Assembly (NCBI GenBank): GCA_963277665.1
Contig: OY728136.1
Coordinates: 1,972,588,576 to 1,972,652,575 of the forward strand
Reading direction: 5' to 3'
Source of the DNA: Viscum album
Lineage: Eukaryota > Streptophyta > Magnoliopsida > Santalales > Viscaceae
DNA length: 64,000 nt
Shown: positions 14,428 to 24,919 of the stretch, in pieces
Layout: each line of letters opens with the position of its first letter
How positions within the stretch are numbered: the stretch's first letter is position 1
The notes under the pieces: generated by a model
What the model saw: the letters and a program-made list of their open reading frames with translations, nothing else
What the model was told of the DNA's origin: nothing
Databases searched by the model: none
Position numbers and translations under genes: made by a program

Positions 14428-14500
14428 AACATACGGTTTCCGTGGATGGTGAAATTCTGCCTCCCGAAATGATGATTGTTCAACACTCATTTAACACCTT
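14428..14500 (+). promoter_or_regulatory. Conserved leader block 1 (hairpin ACGG-TTT-CCGT)
   Basis: Lies about 350 bp after the TATA box. It contains acgg (14433-14436), a three-base loop and ccgt (14440-14443), then ggatggtgaaattctgcc and gatgattgttcaacac. The block is recognisable at 62385-62450 and, reversed, at about 28155-28228. Function unknown; an RNA-level role is inferred. Confidence 0.5.
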
Positions 14501-14637
14501 CAAAGGTGGCCATTATGATGTCACTATTTTTATATATGATATATAATATGTTTATGTTTTCCTTAAGCTTCTGTTTTTTTCATTTTTGGCATACCTTTAT
14601 GGTTTCCATTATTGGTAAACACGATATCTTCATTTTA

Positions 14638-14690
14638 GGAAGTGCGGACTACCGCCCCCTCAAAGTGATTTGATTCGTTAAATACCATAT
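14638..14690 (+). promoter_or_regulatory. Conserved leader block 2 (hairpin GCGG-ACTA-CCGC)
   Basis: Lies about 560 bp after the TATA box. The stem is gcgg (14644-14647) with ccgc (14652-14655), followed by ccctcaaagtgatttgattc. It recurs at 20881 and 62598, and reversed at about 37400-37430 and 27970-28000 in the old minus-strand LTRs, again about 560 bp from their TATA boxes. Confidence 0.55.
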
Positions 14691-14808
14691 GTGGGACATA
14701 TAAAGGATGGAACTATGATATTATATATGATATTATACTGGAATTATAATATAACTTTATATCATTATGATTCCATTCTATAAAATACGAAATAGAAATG
14801 AAAGTAGC

Positions 14809-14844
14809 ATTCATGCGTACGTACGGCTTACCATCTCCATGAAC
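14809..14844 (+). promoter_or_regulatory. Conserved leader block 3 (hairpin, decayed copy)
   Basis: Counterpart of the perfect hairpin at 21046-21081. Here two bases have changed at CpG positions (cgttcatg to cattcatg, and accgtc to accatc), which weakens both stems. It lies about 735 bp after the TATA box. Confidence 0.55.
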
Positions 14845-15337
14845 GGTGCATTTCATTTCTTACCTCTAAATGATTATGTAATATTATAAATGCAAGTATG
14901 TACTGGATATATATGAAATATATGATATCTACATCATGAATACCATTCTGGATATAATGAACCTTTGACCAAATTAACAACATGTAAGTGTAAGAAGTCT
15001 ATTTTTGACTTAAGAACCAAATACCGACAAAATGAACATTATTAACTTAACTGATTACATGATGTTCATAACATGGTATAAAAGGAATAATGAACTTGAA
15101 AAAGATTCATAAGAAAGTAGATATTAACTCAAGTTTATTATTCAGGATATTAAAGAACGGTCGGGTCAAGTCGGATACGAGGTATGGGACTTCGTCTCAA
15201 TCTCCTTTCGTTGAGGCATATTTTATTTTATACACAACTTTCTTTTATACGGTGTATAAACCCATTTGACTTTTACGTTTATTCAAAAGGAATCTTTTTA
15301 TATGAAGCATTTACTAAACGACAAAAGGGAATGTTTT

Positions 15338-15385
15338 TGTCGTACGTATGCGGCGACAACGACTTCTCCGCCGTCGTGACCGTTA
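15338..15385 (+). promoter_or_regulatory. Conserved leader block 4 (ACGAC/GTCGT hairpin)
   Basis: acgac (15359-15363) pairs with gtcgt (15373-15377) around a nine-base loop. The context has further CGG/CCG pairing and is much richer in GC than the LTR around it. It recurs at about 21575-21622 and at 63470-63510. Confidence 0.45.
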
Positions 15386-16237
15386 TTTGAGTTTCGGCTT
15401 CCTCTACAAGCCATACCTTCTTTTTAAAAGAAAAATAAATACCATGTTTTACTTTTCTTTTATTTTAGTATTGAAAATGGTTTTCATAATGTTTTTATAT
15501 CAATGTGTTGTATTGATATCTCTTGATTGAAATGTTGAAATTTTATGTTTCCTTTATGCATGTTTTATGTGATATGATTATGTTATGGTTCTTGGGCATT
15601 ATTATGAAGACTGGTGGTTCCGTGATAAACTATGGGCGGGTGAGCCCGTTATAGCTCTCCAATGCATTGGGTAATGCGAAGGGGTGAAACATTAAGGTTT
15701 CTCCAAAGAGATTTTAGGGAATATACTGTGATGGGTATTCCAAACGTAACCAAGAGGGTTACTCCCTACGTAAGAATGTTATGAATGCCTCAAGTTACCT
15801 TTATGTCTTATGATTTCTATGATTTATTCATGATTTTATGTGGTATGTTAAAGTGCCTATGTTTTATGGGTAAAGTATGATTTCATTCTTATGTATATAT
15901 GAACTCATGTTTCCTTTCCATGTTTTTTTTATAACCCATACTGAGTTTTTATGCTCATCCCAAGTTTTTGAAATGTTTTTCACAGGTCAAGGGAAAGGTA
16001 CATGATAAGATGATAGAGTCAAGGATGTGTCAAGAAATAATCCATGTTTTATTTTAAATGTGTTTCCATTGATGGGAATGAATAATACTATCTTTATGTA
16101 ACCACTTTGTTTATATGTGGAATGTAATGAAAGTTTTATGATCTAATTCTCTAAAACTCTAAACCTGAAAAGATCCTCAACGTGTAATCTTGTAATAACT
16201 CAAGATTAATTATGGTTTAAGGTCGGGGCCTTATAGT

Positions 16238-16249
16238 TGGTATCAAAGG
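16238..16249 (+). other. Primer binding site of element C
   Basis: tggtatcaaagg, two bases after the 5' LTR, differs at two positions from tggtatcagagc, the complement of the plant initiator methionine tRNA 3' end. This would prime minus-strand DNA synthesis. Confidence 0.85.
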
Positions 16250-16371
16250 TCGGTTTAGATAACTTTAGGAGTTAGAATTATATAAAATGATTATCCAAAA
16301 ATATTTTTTTTCGAAATGATATAGCATTTAAAGATTACCATGTTGCTTCATCTAAGACATGTTTGTTCAGA

Positions 16372-18864
16372 ATGGTTTTCCGTAGAGGAAACAGAGAAGA
16401 TTTTTTGGGAAGTCATACTAAGGGAAATGAACTTCCAAATCAGCATACTGAGATGGTCAGAATCAGAATTGAGCAGTTTACTGCAGTGATGGCTCAGTTG
16501 AATCAGGTGATAAATGGTGGTTGTGTTATTGATGATATTTTGGTTTTTTCTAAATGCAAAGAGGGGCATGAAAAACATTTAAGGGTTATCTTGAAAACCT
16601 TAAAAGAAAAGAAACTGTATGGGAAATTCAGCAAGTGTGAGTTTTGGTTGCAACAAATTTCTTTCCTTGGTCACATTGTTTCTAAACATGGAATAACTGT
16701 TGATCCTGCAAAAACAAAAGTTGTGGAAGAATGGTCAAGACCAACAAATGTAACCGAGATTCGTAGCTTCCTTGGTTTGGCAGACTATTACCGAAGGTTT
16801 GTTAGAAATTTTTCACGGTTATCTAGTCCAATGACTAAGCTAACTCGGAAGGGTGTTAAGTTTATCTGGACAAAAGAATGTGATGATTGTTTTCAGGAAT
16901 TGAATATAAGATTGGTGAATGCTCCAGTTTTGGCACTACCTTCTAGGAATGGTGAGTTTGTTATATACAGTGATGCTTCATTGAAAGGACTTGGTTGCGT
17001 CATAATGCAGGATGATCAGGTAATTGCTTATGCTTCACGACAGTTGAAAACTCATGAGGTAAATTACCCTACACATGATTTGGAATTAGCGGGTGTTGTT
17101 TTTGCTTTAAAAATTTGGAGGCATCATTTGTATGGAGTAAAGTGTGAAATATATACCGATCACAAAAGTTTAAAGGATATATTCACTCAGAAAGAGTTAA
17201 ACATGAGACAAAGGAGATGGCTGGAATTAATGAAGGATTATGATTGTACAATTCATTACCATCCGGGAAAAGCAAATAAAGTGGCTGATGCTTTGAGTCG
17301 AAAAAGTAATGCTTCATTAACAATGTTGCATTTGGAACGTGATCCTTTGGTTAAGGATTTGATGAACTTTGGCATAGAATTTGTTGGTGCAGGGATTCCT
17401 TATGTTTTGTTTCAGGTATCAGTGAGATCATCTCTATTAGATAGAATCAAGAAAGCACAGAAGCAAGACAGTGAGTTACAGAAAAAGGTAGAGCTGGTTC
17501 AGAAAGGTAAGTTTCCTGAATTCAACATTGATAATGATTGTGTTTTGAGATTTGGGAAGAGATTGTGTGTGCCTTGTGATTCACAGTTGAAGAGAGAGTT
17601 GTTATGTGAAGCTCATAGTTCTCCGTTTTCAGTTCATCTGGGCAGTACTAAGATGTATAGAGATCTGCGGGAGTATTACTGGTGGGATGGAATGAAAAGA
17701 GATATTGCTGATTTTACTGTGAAGTGTTTGACTTGTCAGCAGGTTAAAGCAGAGCGGCAGTTACCGAAAGGGATGCTTCAGCCTTTACCAGTGCCAGAGT
17801 GAAAATGGGAGAATATATCCATGGACTTTGTTGTTGGATTACCGAAGACATCTCGAGGTAATAATGCAATCTGGGTTATTGTTGATCGCTTGACCAAATC
17901 TGCTCATTTCCTTGCTATATGAGATACTTTCTCTCTTGATCAACTTTCCCGTTTTTATCTTAAAGATATAGTCAGGTTAAATGGAGTTCCTCTCTCCATT
18001 GTATCGGATCGTGATCCCAGGTTTACTTCTAACTTTTGGAAAGGCCTTCAGAAGTCGTTGGGTACTGAATTAAATTTTAGTACAACTTTTCATCCTCAAT
18101 CAGAAGGGCAGTCAGAACGAACAATTCAGACATTGGAGGATATGCTACGAGTTTGTTCTATGGATTATCAGGGAAGTTGGGACCAACATCTTTCTTTGGT
18201 TGAGTTTTCATATAATAACAGTTTTCATTCCAGTATACAGATGGCACCATTTCAGGCATTATATGGGAAGCGGTGTGGAACTCCAGCTTTCTGGGACGAA
18301 GTGGGTGAAAGAAAGTTGATGGGACTAGAATTGGTAGAAGAGATGGCAGAAAAAGTTCAGCTGATTCAGAAACACATGAGAACAGCTCAGAGCAGGCAGA
18401 AGAGTTATGCGGATAACCGGAGGAAGGATCTATCTTTCGAGGTAGCTGATCATGTTTTTCTCAAGGTTTCTCCTTGGAAAAGTGTGATGAGATTTGGTAA
18501 GAAAGGAAAGTTGAGTCCAAGGTTCATTGGACCATACGAAATTCTAGAGAGAGTTGGATCAGTTGCATACCGAGTGGCTTTACCTCCGAGTTTATCTCAG
18601 GTACACAATGTTTTTCACATTTCGATGTTGAGAAAGTATATGCCAGATCCATCTCATGTTTTGAGTCCAAAGGTAGTTCAGTTGGAAGAGAACCTATCTT
18701 ATGAGGAACAACTGGTCCAGATTCTTGACCACAGGGAGCAAGTGTTACGGAATAAGGTGATTCATCAGGTAATGGTTTTGTGGAAAAACCACATGATTGA
18801 AGAGGCAACATGGGAATTTGAAAATGCAATGAGAGGTAAGTACCCCCATTTATTCGATAAGTAA
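16372..18864 (+). pseudogene. Element C gag-pol: gag start fused to RT palm, RNase H, integrase, chromodomain-like end
   Basis: One frame runs from ATG 16372 to the stop at 18862-18864 and is broken by two TGA stops (17800-17802 and 17920-17922). Residues 1-50 match the start of gag (compare element E near 43030). At the junction [12 protein letters not shown] the frame jumps into RT at the catalytic IDD motif, so the rest of gag, the zinc knuckle, protease and the RT fingers are gone. RNase H follows with D201 (YSDAS), E238, D263 (YTDHKS) and D306 (VADALS). The integrase H2C2 finger has H415, H422, C452 and C455. The DD-x35-E triad is whole: D at 17824, D at 18007, E at 18115. The end, LVQILDHREQV to EATWEFENAM, is chromodomain-like. 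The stops look like CGA to TGA and TGG to TGA changes. Without RT it could not replicate alone. Confidence 0.93.
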
Positions 18865-18887
18865 ATAAATTGCGGGGACGCAATTTT

Positions 18888-18903
18888 CTAAAGGGGGGAA
18901 TGA
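18888..18903 (+). other. Polypurine tract of element C
   Basis: taaaggggggaatga directly precedes the 3' LTR; it primes plus-strand DNA synthesis in this superfamily. The upstream gcggggacgcaatttt is a typical chromovirus motif. Confidence 0.85.
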
Positions 18904-20323
18904 TGTAACATCCCAAGTAAGTAATGAATAATAGATATTTGTATCTATGTCTATTAATGATTAAGATAGTGTTATAGAGGCTTAAAATGAAAATAAATAC
19001 AATCTTATGCATGGAATACACTAATATTATTAAAAGATTGTTTTACTGCCTTTTGATGGAAAACCATTTTTGAATCTATATTTTGACAATTTTATAAACT
19101 ATTTTTGTCAAAATAAACTTATTCTTTATGATTGGGACATCAAAATTTACCTTGTGTGAATTTTTTGTATTTTTCTGACAATGTTCATTTTTTAATGAAT
19201 AGTGAAAAATACTGCATTTTACATCAAACTTATTTTTAATCTAATTTATTTATATGATTAGATTATGTTTGGAATTGTTTTTGAAGTGAAATTAGAATAT
19301 ATTTTTACCATTTTATCCAATGTTGGTCATTGGAATCAATTTCACTTTGAAATTAGACTTAAACTGGTGTCAATCTTTTGATACTTATTGTTTTGTAAAA
19401 ACATGCTATTTGCTCTCGCAGCGGGAATTAATTATTAAATTAATTAATGTGACTTATATTATTTGAATTTTTTAAAATATACTTCATTTTTGAATTCGAA
19501 ATATCAAATATAGCTTAGGGTGAAATTTTGGTAATTTTCTGAAAAACTTCAATTTTTGATGAATAGTGAAACCACTAAGTTGTAATCAAGCAAACTGATT
19601 TTTCAGTTAAATGAAAGTTTACCACTAATGTGTATTGAATTTTGAAAATCCGACATACATGGTTGTCATTAAGAAGTAAAATGTGGTTCAATGAGATTAA
19701 AATAATTTTTTGGTGAATAGTAACTTATTAAGTTTTTAATCGCGATTAGTGGTAATTAGTGTAGTTTAAGGTATAAATAATGATTTAATAATATGAAATG
19801 ACCTAGAAACATGTCCCAACCTTATTGGTTGTGTCATGTTCGACCAAGACAAGCCATGGGTCAACTTGGGGACCCCATGGATGCATTTTGGTTGGGAATT
19901 GACATAAATAACTTTTTATTTAATGTAAAAGTAAAAATGACACAAACATAATATGTTTTACGAAAACAATTTTTACATGGGGTTATAAAGCTCATATATT
20001 TGATTATAAAGATTCATTGGAAATATAAAAAGATTTCCTACATCATAGTATTTTTTTTATGATTTTTAGACATTAAATAAATTAAATTATTTATGACATA
20101 ATAATGATGCAGCGATGACATCATTATTTGACGATTTAAATAAAATGGAATGACAATGTAAAATCTATGAACTACACATGTCCAAAACTTATTGGATGTG
20201 TGTATTTCGAACACTTATCACCGTATCCACGAATTAGATCAATGTGGGACCTTTTGAAACCGAAACACATTTTCAAATAAAGTAATATTTCTTTACTTTC
20301 CAAAAGTGCCCCTCCTCTCCTCT

Positions 20324-20331
20324 TATAAAAG
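20324..20331 (+). promoter_or_regulatory. TATA box of the 3' LTR of element C
   Basis: tataaaag in the same pyrimidine-rich context as at 14087. It could drive readout transcription into the flanking DNA to the right. Confidence 0.75.
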
Positions 20332-20664
20332 GCCCCCACCTCTAACTCATTTCACACACTACTCAAGCCTTTGGATCGGCCAAACCCTGCCCATTTACTC
20401 TCTCCACATCCCTCTCCTCATCCAAGAGGATTCCCTTTGGGTAGAATCCTTTCAAAGGAAGCCTTTAGACTCAAATCAAAAGGAGATATACTTTTAAAGG
20501 TAATTCATTCTCTCATGTTCATTTGTTTTATTTTGCTTCTCCAACCCCCTAAACTCTTTTTATTTAGTTATTTTGTAACAACACCAGTGTCTTAAATATA
20601 CAAGGATGTTGTTATAATATTTATTTGAGCTACACTCTCACACAACTACATCAAATGGTTAAAG

Positions 20665-20892
20665 AACATACGGTTTCCGTGGATGGCGAAATTCTGCCTG
20701 CCGAAACGATGATTGTTCAACACTCATTTAACACCTTAAAAGGTGGCCATTATGATGTCACTATTTTTATATATGATATATAATATGTTTATGTTTTCCT
20801 TAAGCTTCTGTTTTTTTCATTTTGGGCATACCATTATGGTTTCCATTATGGGTAAACACGATATCTTCATTTTAGGAAGTGCGGACTACCGC
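20665..20892 (+). promoter_or_regulatory. Conserved leader blocks 1 and 2, 3' LTR copy
   Basis: Block 1 has acgg-ttt-ccgt at 20670-20680 and block 2 has gcgg-acta-ccgc at 20881-20892, as in the 5' LTR. Confidence 0.5.
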
Positions 20893-21045
20893 CCCCTCAA
20901 AGTGATTTGATTCGTTAAATACCATATGTGGGACATATAAAGGATGGAACAATGATATTATATATGACATTATACTGGAATTATAATAAACCTTTATATC
21001 ATTATGATTCCATTCTATAAAATACGAAATAGAAATGAAAGTATC

Positions 21046-21081
21046 GTTCATGCGTACGTACGGCTTACCGTCTCCATGAAC
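21046..21081 (+). promoter_or_regulatory. Conserved leader block 3: perfect two-stem hairpin
   Basis: The outer stem pairs gttcatg (21046-21052) with catgaac (21075-21081). The inner stem pairs acgg (21060-21063) with ccgt (21068-21071) around the loop ctta. The same 36-bp structure is intact at 62763-62798 in element F. Confidence 0.6.
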
Positions 21082-24000
21082 GGTGCATTTCATTTCTTAC
21101 CTCTAAATGATTATGTAATATTATAAATGCAAGTATGTACTGGATATATATGAGATATATGATATATACATCATGAATACCATTATGGATATAATTAACC
21201 TTTGACCAAATTAACAACATGTAAGTGTAAGAAGTCTATTTTTGACTTAAGAACCAAATACCGACAAAATGAACATTATTAACTTAACTGATTACATGAT
21301 GTTCATAACATGGTATAAAAGGAATAATGAACTTGAAAAAGATTCATAAGCAAGTAGAGATTAACTCATGTTTATTATTCAGTATATTAAAGAACGGTCG
21401 GGTCAAGTCGGACACGAGGTATGGGACTTCGTCTCAATCTCCTTTCGTTGAGGCATATTTTATTTTATACACAACTTTCTTTTATACGGTGTATAAACCC
21501 CTTTGACTTTTACGTTTATTCAAAAGGAATCTTTTTATATAAAGCGTTTACTAAACGAAAAAAGGGAATGTTTTTGTCGTACGAATGCGGCGACAACGAC
21601 TTCTCCGCCGTCGTGACCGTTATTTGAGTTTCGGCTTCCTCTACAAGCCATACCTTCTTTTTAAAAGAAAAATAAATTCCATGTTTTACTTTTCTTTTAT
21701 TTTAGTATTGAAAATGTTTTTCATAAAGTTTTTACATCAATGTGTTGTATTGATATCTCGTGATTGAAATGTTGAAATTTTATGTTTCCTTTATGCATGT
21801 TTTATGTGATATGATTATGTTATGGTTCTTGGGCATTATTATGAAGACGGGTGGTTCCGTGATAAACTAAGGGCGGGTGAGCCCGTTATAGCTCTCCAAT
21901 GCATTGGGTAACGCAAAGGAGTGAAACGTTAAGGTTTCTCCGATGAGATTTTAGGGAATATACTATGATGGGTATTCCAAACGTAACCAAGAGGGTTACT
22001 CCCTACGTAAGAATGTTATGAATGCATCAAGTTACCTTTATGTCTTATGATTTCTATGATTTATTCATGATTTTATGAGGTATGTTAAAGTGCCTATGTA
22101 TTATGGGTAAAGTATGATTTCATTCTTATGTATATATGAACTCATGTTTCCTTTCCATGTTTTTTTTATAACCCATACTGAGTTTTTATGCTCATCCCAT
22201 GTTTTTGAAATGTTTTTCACAGGTCAAGGGAAAGGTACATGATACGATTATAGAGTCAAGGATGTGTCAAGAAATAATCCATGTTTTATTTTAAATGTGT
22301 TTCCATTGATGGGAATGAAGAATACTATCTTTATGTAACCACTTTGTTTATATGTGGAATGTAATGCAAGTTTTATGATCTAATTCTCTAAAACTCTAAA
22401 CCTGAAAAGATCCTCAATGTGTAATCTTGTAATAACTCAAGATTAAGTATGGTTTAAGGTCGGGGCCTTATACCAGGTGTGCCTCCTCGAACCCTAGAGG
22501 ATACTGACTTGTAGCAAGGGCCTAGGGTATGTCCAAAGGGAGAAAATTACCTTATTTATTAGAGTGAATAACATCAATTTAAATATATTTAATTAATAAG
22601 ATAAAATAGAAATATTCCCTATCTGATCAAACAAGTAACCCATCACAGTGAAAGCAGTATCAGTTGATAGATAACAATGAAAATAATACCAAATCATGAA
22701 TTATAGATAATCAACTAGAGGAAGGTATATACATAATAAATACTAAGTGATAAGGATGACCATATTACTATAAAAAATGAGTGCACATTAAATAGGGGAT
22801 ATATACATATAACACATGCTAGAAAAATATACTACAAGAAAAAAATTATAGTACTATAATAATCTCGAGAATATGCTTGGTCCACTTTCCCAATACTCCA
22901 TCATATAAATTCCAATAAATAATTGAATCTATGATGATTGAATTTATATATAACTACAATCATGAAGTAAACTTAGGTACTAAAGGTGTACCATGTAGGG
23001 TGTGAGATATAATCCTATTAGGCTACAACCACTGCTATATTGATCAATCCAATTCATTCAAAATAAAATTAATAGTGTTACCATAATATTAAATACAAAT
23101 AAATAATAAAACAATATATTGATATTGAATCCCTAATAGATACCCCACTAATACCATCTTCTTTATCCTATGCTACATGCATGAACCAAGGAACTGTACA
23201 AGATTGTATATGGGCCATGAAAAATAAAGTATCAATTGTGGAACGACCTAAATCTCGTGATTTGGATTGGAAGACACATCCCTATTATAAAATATAGAAA
23301 TTATAATATTTACATAAAACGTTATTACAACTAATCAAATAAATAATGTTATCAAAACCAATAATGGAAAACCGACCCCAACCCTGGAGGACAATAATTG
23401 AATCACAAGGTTTTCAACTACAATATTTGATATAACCAATGCCACAGAGCCTATACGAGTTAACCTATAGTGGAATCCCATGTATCATGCTTTATATAGT
23501 AACATATGATTTCATACTAGGTATCTCACACAAGGGACTGTGTATCACTCTAGGATTATAATTTCCATATATCTAATGATCCAATCCATAGTTTATCCCC
23601 AAGGGAACCAATGTCACTTAGGAGAAAAAATAATCTACCAAAAGATCCCATAAAAGGCATGTCAAGGGTCAATCATAATTCATCATGTAGTATCAAGAGA
23701 TACATGGTGAGTCCATCCATGTTTTCCTTATGTTGTAACATATGTTCTCTCCTAGCCCAAAAGAAGTCAATGCATTAAAACCAAGATCACATTTCAAACC
23801 AAGGAATTTTCATGTACCACAATATAGGAAAGATATCATAGTCATTTAATTTATTCCAACAAAGGTGGAATATGATAATATAGAAATGATTATGGGGATT
23901 ACAACACATGTCATATGATATGAATAATAATAAATAAGCAGTGACACTTGAATCATAAAGAATAATAAAATAAAGTACATTGTATAAGCCCCAAAGGAAT

Positions 24001-24919
24001 CAAATGTGAATCATACTGTATAATAAATGAAATATAAATTTTGAGGCATCTATCCAAATGTCATAACATAAGGCATAACTTTTATCTGTTATTAATTAAT
24101 TAGTAATGTATTATATAACAATTTTTACATAGACACTGACAAAGTGTTTTCCTCATCACAAGGCATGGTCAGGTAGGTTGCATAATGTGGGAACACCCTA
24201 GGGGTGGATCCCATCAAGGAGAACACCCCAAATATCTATTTATACATATGATATCATCACAAATTATAGTGAAACTCACTTTTCATATAGTAACATAACA
24301 TAAAATTTTCAAAATAGATAAAATATTATACATACAGATGCCCGAAGACCATAAAACTCTAGTGCATTTGGAAAAATTGTAACATAATCACTGATACATA
24401 AATGAGATACATTATCTCCCACTAGATTATTATTAACTATAATCCTTGTTAGACACATCAAACATAATAGACATCATCATAACATGAGGAAGAAAACCAA
24501 AAAGGTAACATTGAATGCTCATTAAAGGTAAACAATGGAGATATGTATGCATAATCATAAATATATGGTTAAGAGAACATGATAATGAAAATAAGAGATC
24601 ATACCCCACACATCCAAGATCATATACATGAATCATGGAATAAAGCATCATAGTTAATAATACATGAATCACAATGAAATAATCGACATAATCCATGAAT
24701 GTATTACATAGGAATAAAAAATATAAATTTATGAAGACACATAAGAATATAATATGATTTCCATTATAGCCAAGACATCATTTCCAATACCATATTTGTA
24801 GTTATGTTTCACCCCCTTTTCCATATTAGTATCATGAGTTCACTACCTATACTATCTTTGTAGTCTTGGTTAACTCCCACATCCATCATAGTAGTCAAGG
24901 ATCATTCCCAAAACCATAT

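Larger units (their letters stand above)
12667..16235 (+). repeat. 5' LTR of element C
   Basis: Starts with tgtaacatcccaagtaagta and ends with ggtcggggccttata just before the primer binding site. The 3' LTR has exactly the same length and the same ends. The termini are TG...TA rather than the canonical TG...CA, in both copies. U3 is about 1.42 kb; the TATA box is at 14087 and the transcribed leader is about 2.1 kb. The 68-codon and 60-codon open frames near 15184-15530 recur in the 3' LTR only because the LTRs are copies, and are not treated as genes. Confidence 0.95.
12667..22472 (+). mobile_element. Element C: young nested Tekay-type gypsy retrotransposon, gag/protease deleted
   Basis: A 9806-bp plus-strand element with two 3569-bp LTRs, a primer binding site, one broken pol frame and a polypurine tract. 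It is flanked by an imperfect 5-bp target duplication, tcagg (12662-12666) and ccagg (22473-22477), the size expected for gypsy integration. It splits an old minus-strand LTR whose two halves rejoin cleanly. The interior is only 2668 bp against 5003 bp in the related element E because most of gag, all protease and the start of RT are missing. The LTRs have diverged little (four differences in the first 130 bp or so), so insertion is recent relative to its surroundings. Confidence 0.95.
18904..22472 (+). repeat. 3' LTR of element C
   Basis: 3569 bp, the same length as the 5' LTR, at a constant offset of 6237 bp at every landmark checked (start, TATA box, hairpin blocks, end). Differences are scattered single bases. 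The end ggtcggggccttata is followed by the duplicated target ccagg. Confidence 0.95.

Noticed and set aside
15184..15530. Two overlapping open frames (68 and 60 codons) repeated at 21421-21767
   Set aside because: They recur only because the two LTRs are copies. The related F LTR breaks them (63310-63540), and the preserved part coincides with a hairpin block, so conservation is not protein-like.
16348..16578. 76-codon minus-strand open frame
   Set aside because: Antisense to the gag-RT fusion of element C, with no family resemblance.
18524..19021. 165-codon minus-strand open frame
   Set aside because: It runs antisense across the pol end, the polypurine tract and the LTR start of element C; a shadow of the sense gene.
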